Shown piece after piece: positions 44,289 through 45,707 of a stretch of DNA of 45,707 nt. Below the pieces are notes generated by a model. It was not told the origin of the DNA. It searched no databases and saw only the letters and a list, made by a program, of their open reading frames with translations. Within the stretch, counting starts at the first letter, position 1. Each line of letters starts with the position of its first letter. The DNA is from Saccharothrix coeruleofusca (GTDB taxonomy: Bacteria > Actinomycetota > Actinomycetes > Mycobacteriales > Pseudonocardiaceae), in contig NZ_BMRG01000001.1 in NCBI RefSeq assembly GCF_014648515.1, forward strand, positions 198,651 to 244,357, read 5' to 3'. Made by a program: the position numbers and the translations under genes.

Positions 44289-45707
44289 ATGTCGTTGCAC
44301 CGGCTCGCGTCGGCCGTGCTGCTGCCCGGCTTCCACGGCACCACCGCGCCCGACTGGCTGATCGAGCGGGTGGCCGACGGCCTGGGCGGGGTCGTGCTGT
44401 TCGGCCGCAACGTCGTCGACGACGCCCAGGTGACCGCGCTGACCGCGCGGCTGCGCGCGGCCCGCCCGGACGTGGTCGTCGGCATCGACGAGGAGGGCGG
44501 CGACGTCACCCGCCTGGACGCCGCGCGGGGGTCGGAGGTGCCCGGCAACCACGCGCTGGGGGCCGCCGACGACCTCGACCTGACCCGCGCGGTGGCCGCG
44601 TCGATCGGGGCGCGGCTGGCGGCGTGCGGGGTGACCCTGAACCTGGCGCCGTCGGCCGACCTGGTGCTCACCCCGGAGGACCCGGTGATCGGCGTGCGCG
44701 CGTTCGGCTCGGACCCGCACGCGGCGGCCGGGCACGTGGCCGCGTTCGTGGAGGGGACGCAGGCGGTGGGCGTGGCCGCGTGCGCGAAGCACTTCCCCGG
44801 CCACGGCGCCTCCTCGGTGGACTCGCACGCGGCGCTGCCGGTGCTGCCCAGGACCGAGCAGCAGCTGCGCGAGGTGGAGTTCGTGCCGTTCCGCGCGGCG
44901 GTGCGGGCGGGCGTCCGGTCGGTGATGACCGGGCACCTGGTGGTGCCCGCGTGGGGCGACCAGCCCGCGACGCTGAACCCGCGGGCGCTGCGGGTGCTGC
45001 GGGAGGAGCTGGGGTTCACCGGCGCGGTCATCACCGACGGCCTGGACATGAAGGCGGTCGGCGGCGACCTGGCCGAGGGGTCGGTGCGGGCGCTGGCGGC
45101 GGGCGTGGACGCGCTGTGCCTGGGCGGTGAGCCGCTGGACGACGACGGGCTGCGGTGGCTGGTGGACAGCATCGTGGCGGCGGTGGAGTCCGGGGCGCTG
45201 TCCCGCGAGCGGCTGGCGGAGGCCGCCCGGCGCACCGCCGCGCTCGGCAGGCCCCCGGCGGCGGTCGACGGGCACGACCCGGAGCTGGGCATGGCCGCCG
45301 CGCGCCGGGCCGTCGAGGTGGCCGGGACGCTGGCGCCCAGCGGTCCGCCGCTGGTGCTCGACCTGGCGGTGGAGCCGTCGATCGCGGTCGGCGACGTGCC
45401 GTGGGGGTTGGGGCCGCACCTGGTGGAACTGCTGCCCGGCACCGAGGTGCTGCCCGCCGATGGCGTCACCGCCGCGGCGGTGTCGCGGGCGGCCGCCGGA
45501 CGTACCGTGGTGGTGGTCACCAGGGAGGCGCACCGCTTCCCGGCGGTTCGCGACCTGGTGTCCGAACTGGCTACAATTGGTCTAGACCTAGTGCACGTGG
45601 AGACCGGCGTGCCGGGCCCCGACCTGGGCGCCGGTGCCCGCGTGGACACCCACGGCGGTTCACGGGTGTGCCTGCGCGCCGCGGCCGAGCGCATCGCCGC
45701 CGCCACC
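44289..45707 (+). CDS. nagZ: Beta-N-acetylglucosaminidase (GH3, NagZ type), partial
   Basis: The frame is open from the ATG at 44289 to the right edge (473 codons), so the C-terminus is missing. The GH3 nucleophile Asp is in VITDGLDMKAVGG. The NagZ acid/base loop KHFPGHGASSVDSH carries the Asp-His dyad typical of N-acetylglucosaminidases. Other motifs are LFGRNVVDDAQVTAL, VVGIDEEGGDVTRLD and SVMTGHLVVPAW. No signal peptide is present, so it cleaves imported chitobiose or wall fragments inside the cell. It follows dasC by 6 bp, in one operon. A dre-like site with rare codons lies near its end. Confidence 0.93.
   Translation, partial: MSLHRLASAVLLPGFHGTTAPDWLIERVADGLGGVVLFGRNVVDDAQVTALTARLRAARPDVVVGIDEEGGDVTRLDAARGSEVPGNHALGAADDLDLTRAVAASIGARLAACGVTLNLAPSADLVLTPEDPVIGVRAFGSDPHAAAGHVAAFVEGTQAVGVAACAKHFPGHGASSVDSHAALPVLPRTEQQLREVEFVPFRAAVRAGVRSVMTGHLVVPAWGDQPATLNPRALRVLREELGFTGAVITDGLDMKAVGGDLAEGSVRALAAGVDALCLGGEPLDDDGLRWLVDSIVAAVESGALSRERLAEAARRTAALGRPPAAVDGHDPELGMAAARRAVEVAGTLAPSGPPLVLDLAVEPSIAVGDVPWGLGPHLVELLPGTEVLPADGVTAAAVSRAAAGRTVVVVTREAHRFPAVRDLVSELATIGLDLVHVETGVPGPDLGAGARVDTHGGSRVCLRAAAERIAAAT
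45576..45591. promoter_or_regulatory. Intragenic dre-like site in nagZ
   Basis: ATTGGTCTAGACCTAG contains the complete TTGGTCTAGACC core of the DasR site. It is read as ATT GGT CTA GAC CTA in nagZ; the two CTA leucine codons are very rare in this genome. Confidence 0.65.

Overview
The window is very GC-rich, gene-dense DNA with strong G/C bias at third codon positions, many GTG starts and several TTG starts. Twin-arginine-free lipoproteins, a DasR-type regulator, a lone groEL with tandem CIRCE elements, a Cdc48-like ATPase and mycobacterial-type SOS and promoter signals all point to an actinomycete. The overall gene content suggests a Pseudonocardiaceae member such as Actinosynnema or Saccharothrix; the genus is inference. 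I saw no rRNA, tRNA, CRISPR array, transposase or integrase, so this looks like chromosomal core sequence with lineage-specific insertions.

Layout. 1-9.4 kb: the start of a nitrate/nitrite-sensing (NIT) histidine kinase, probably the first gene of a conservon, divergent from a solute-binding lipoprotein; two tandem LppU-like envelope proteins plus a tiny overlapping ORF; an XPB-type helicase; MenC; a DUF433 protein; XdhC; PspC. 9.4-14.5 kb (minus strand): a sugar-uptake operon ordered cutC, binding protein, two permeases, GH20 hexosaminidase, with two DasR-type (dre) sites and a second palindromic operator. 14.5-16 kb: a possible leader peptide and two hairpins before a sigma factor and its coupled partner. 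16-20 kb: groEL, a Ser/Thr kinase, a cold-shock protein and an AIM24-family protein.

20.3-35.4 kb: moeA, psd, pssA, a Cdc48-like ATPase, a LytR_C (VirR-like) protein, a DUF3263 protein, def, LysE, thiC, thiD, thiG-thiS-thiO and thiE. Together with groEL this is closely the gene neighbourhood known from Mycobacterium (around Rv0414c-Rv0440), so it is an old actinobacterial block. Two TPP riboswitches control thiCD and thiOSG. 35.4-40.2 kb: a LigB-type dioxygenase, a secreted chymotrypsin-like protease, a threonine dehydratase and an HNH endonuclease with a perfect SOS box.

40.2-45.7 kb: dasR, dasA-dasB-dasC and a NagZ-type GH3 glucosaminidase (cut by the right edge). This is the second N-acetylglucosamine/chitobiose uptake locus in the window. 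The dre-like sites before dasA, before and inside cutC, and inside nagZ tie the two loci, about 27 kb apart, into one predicted DasR regulon. That regulon includes a CutC protein usually annotated as a copper protein. Neither transporter has its own ATPase gene, as expected if both use a shared MsiK-type ATPase.

A recurring feature is a TAnnnT hexamer placed 6-7 bases before a GTG or ATG with no ribosome-binding site, which suggests that about ten genes here are transcribed as leaderless mRNAs.
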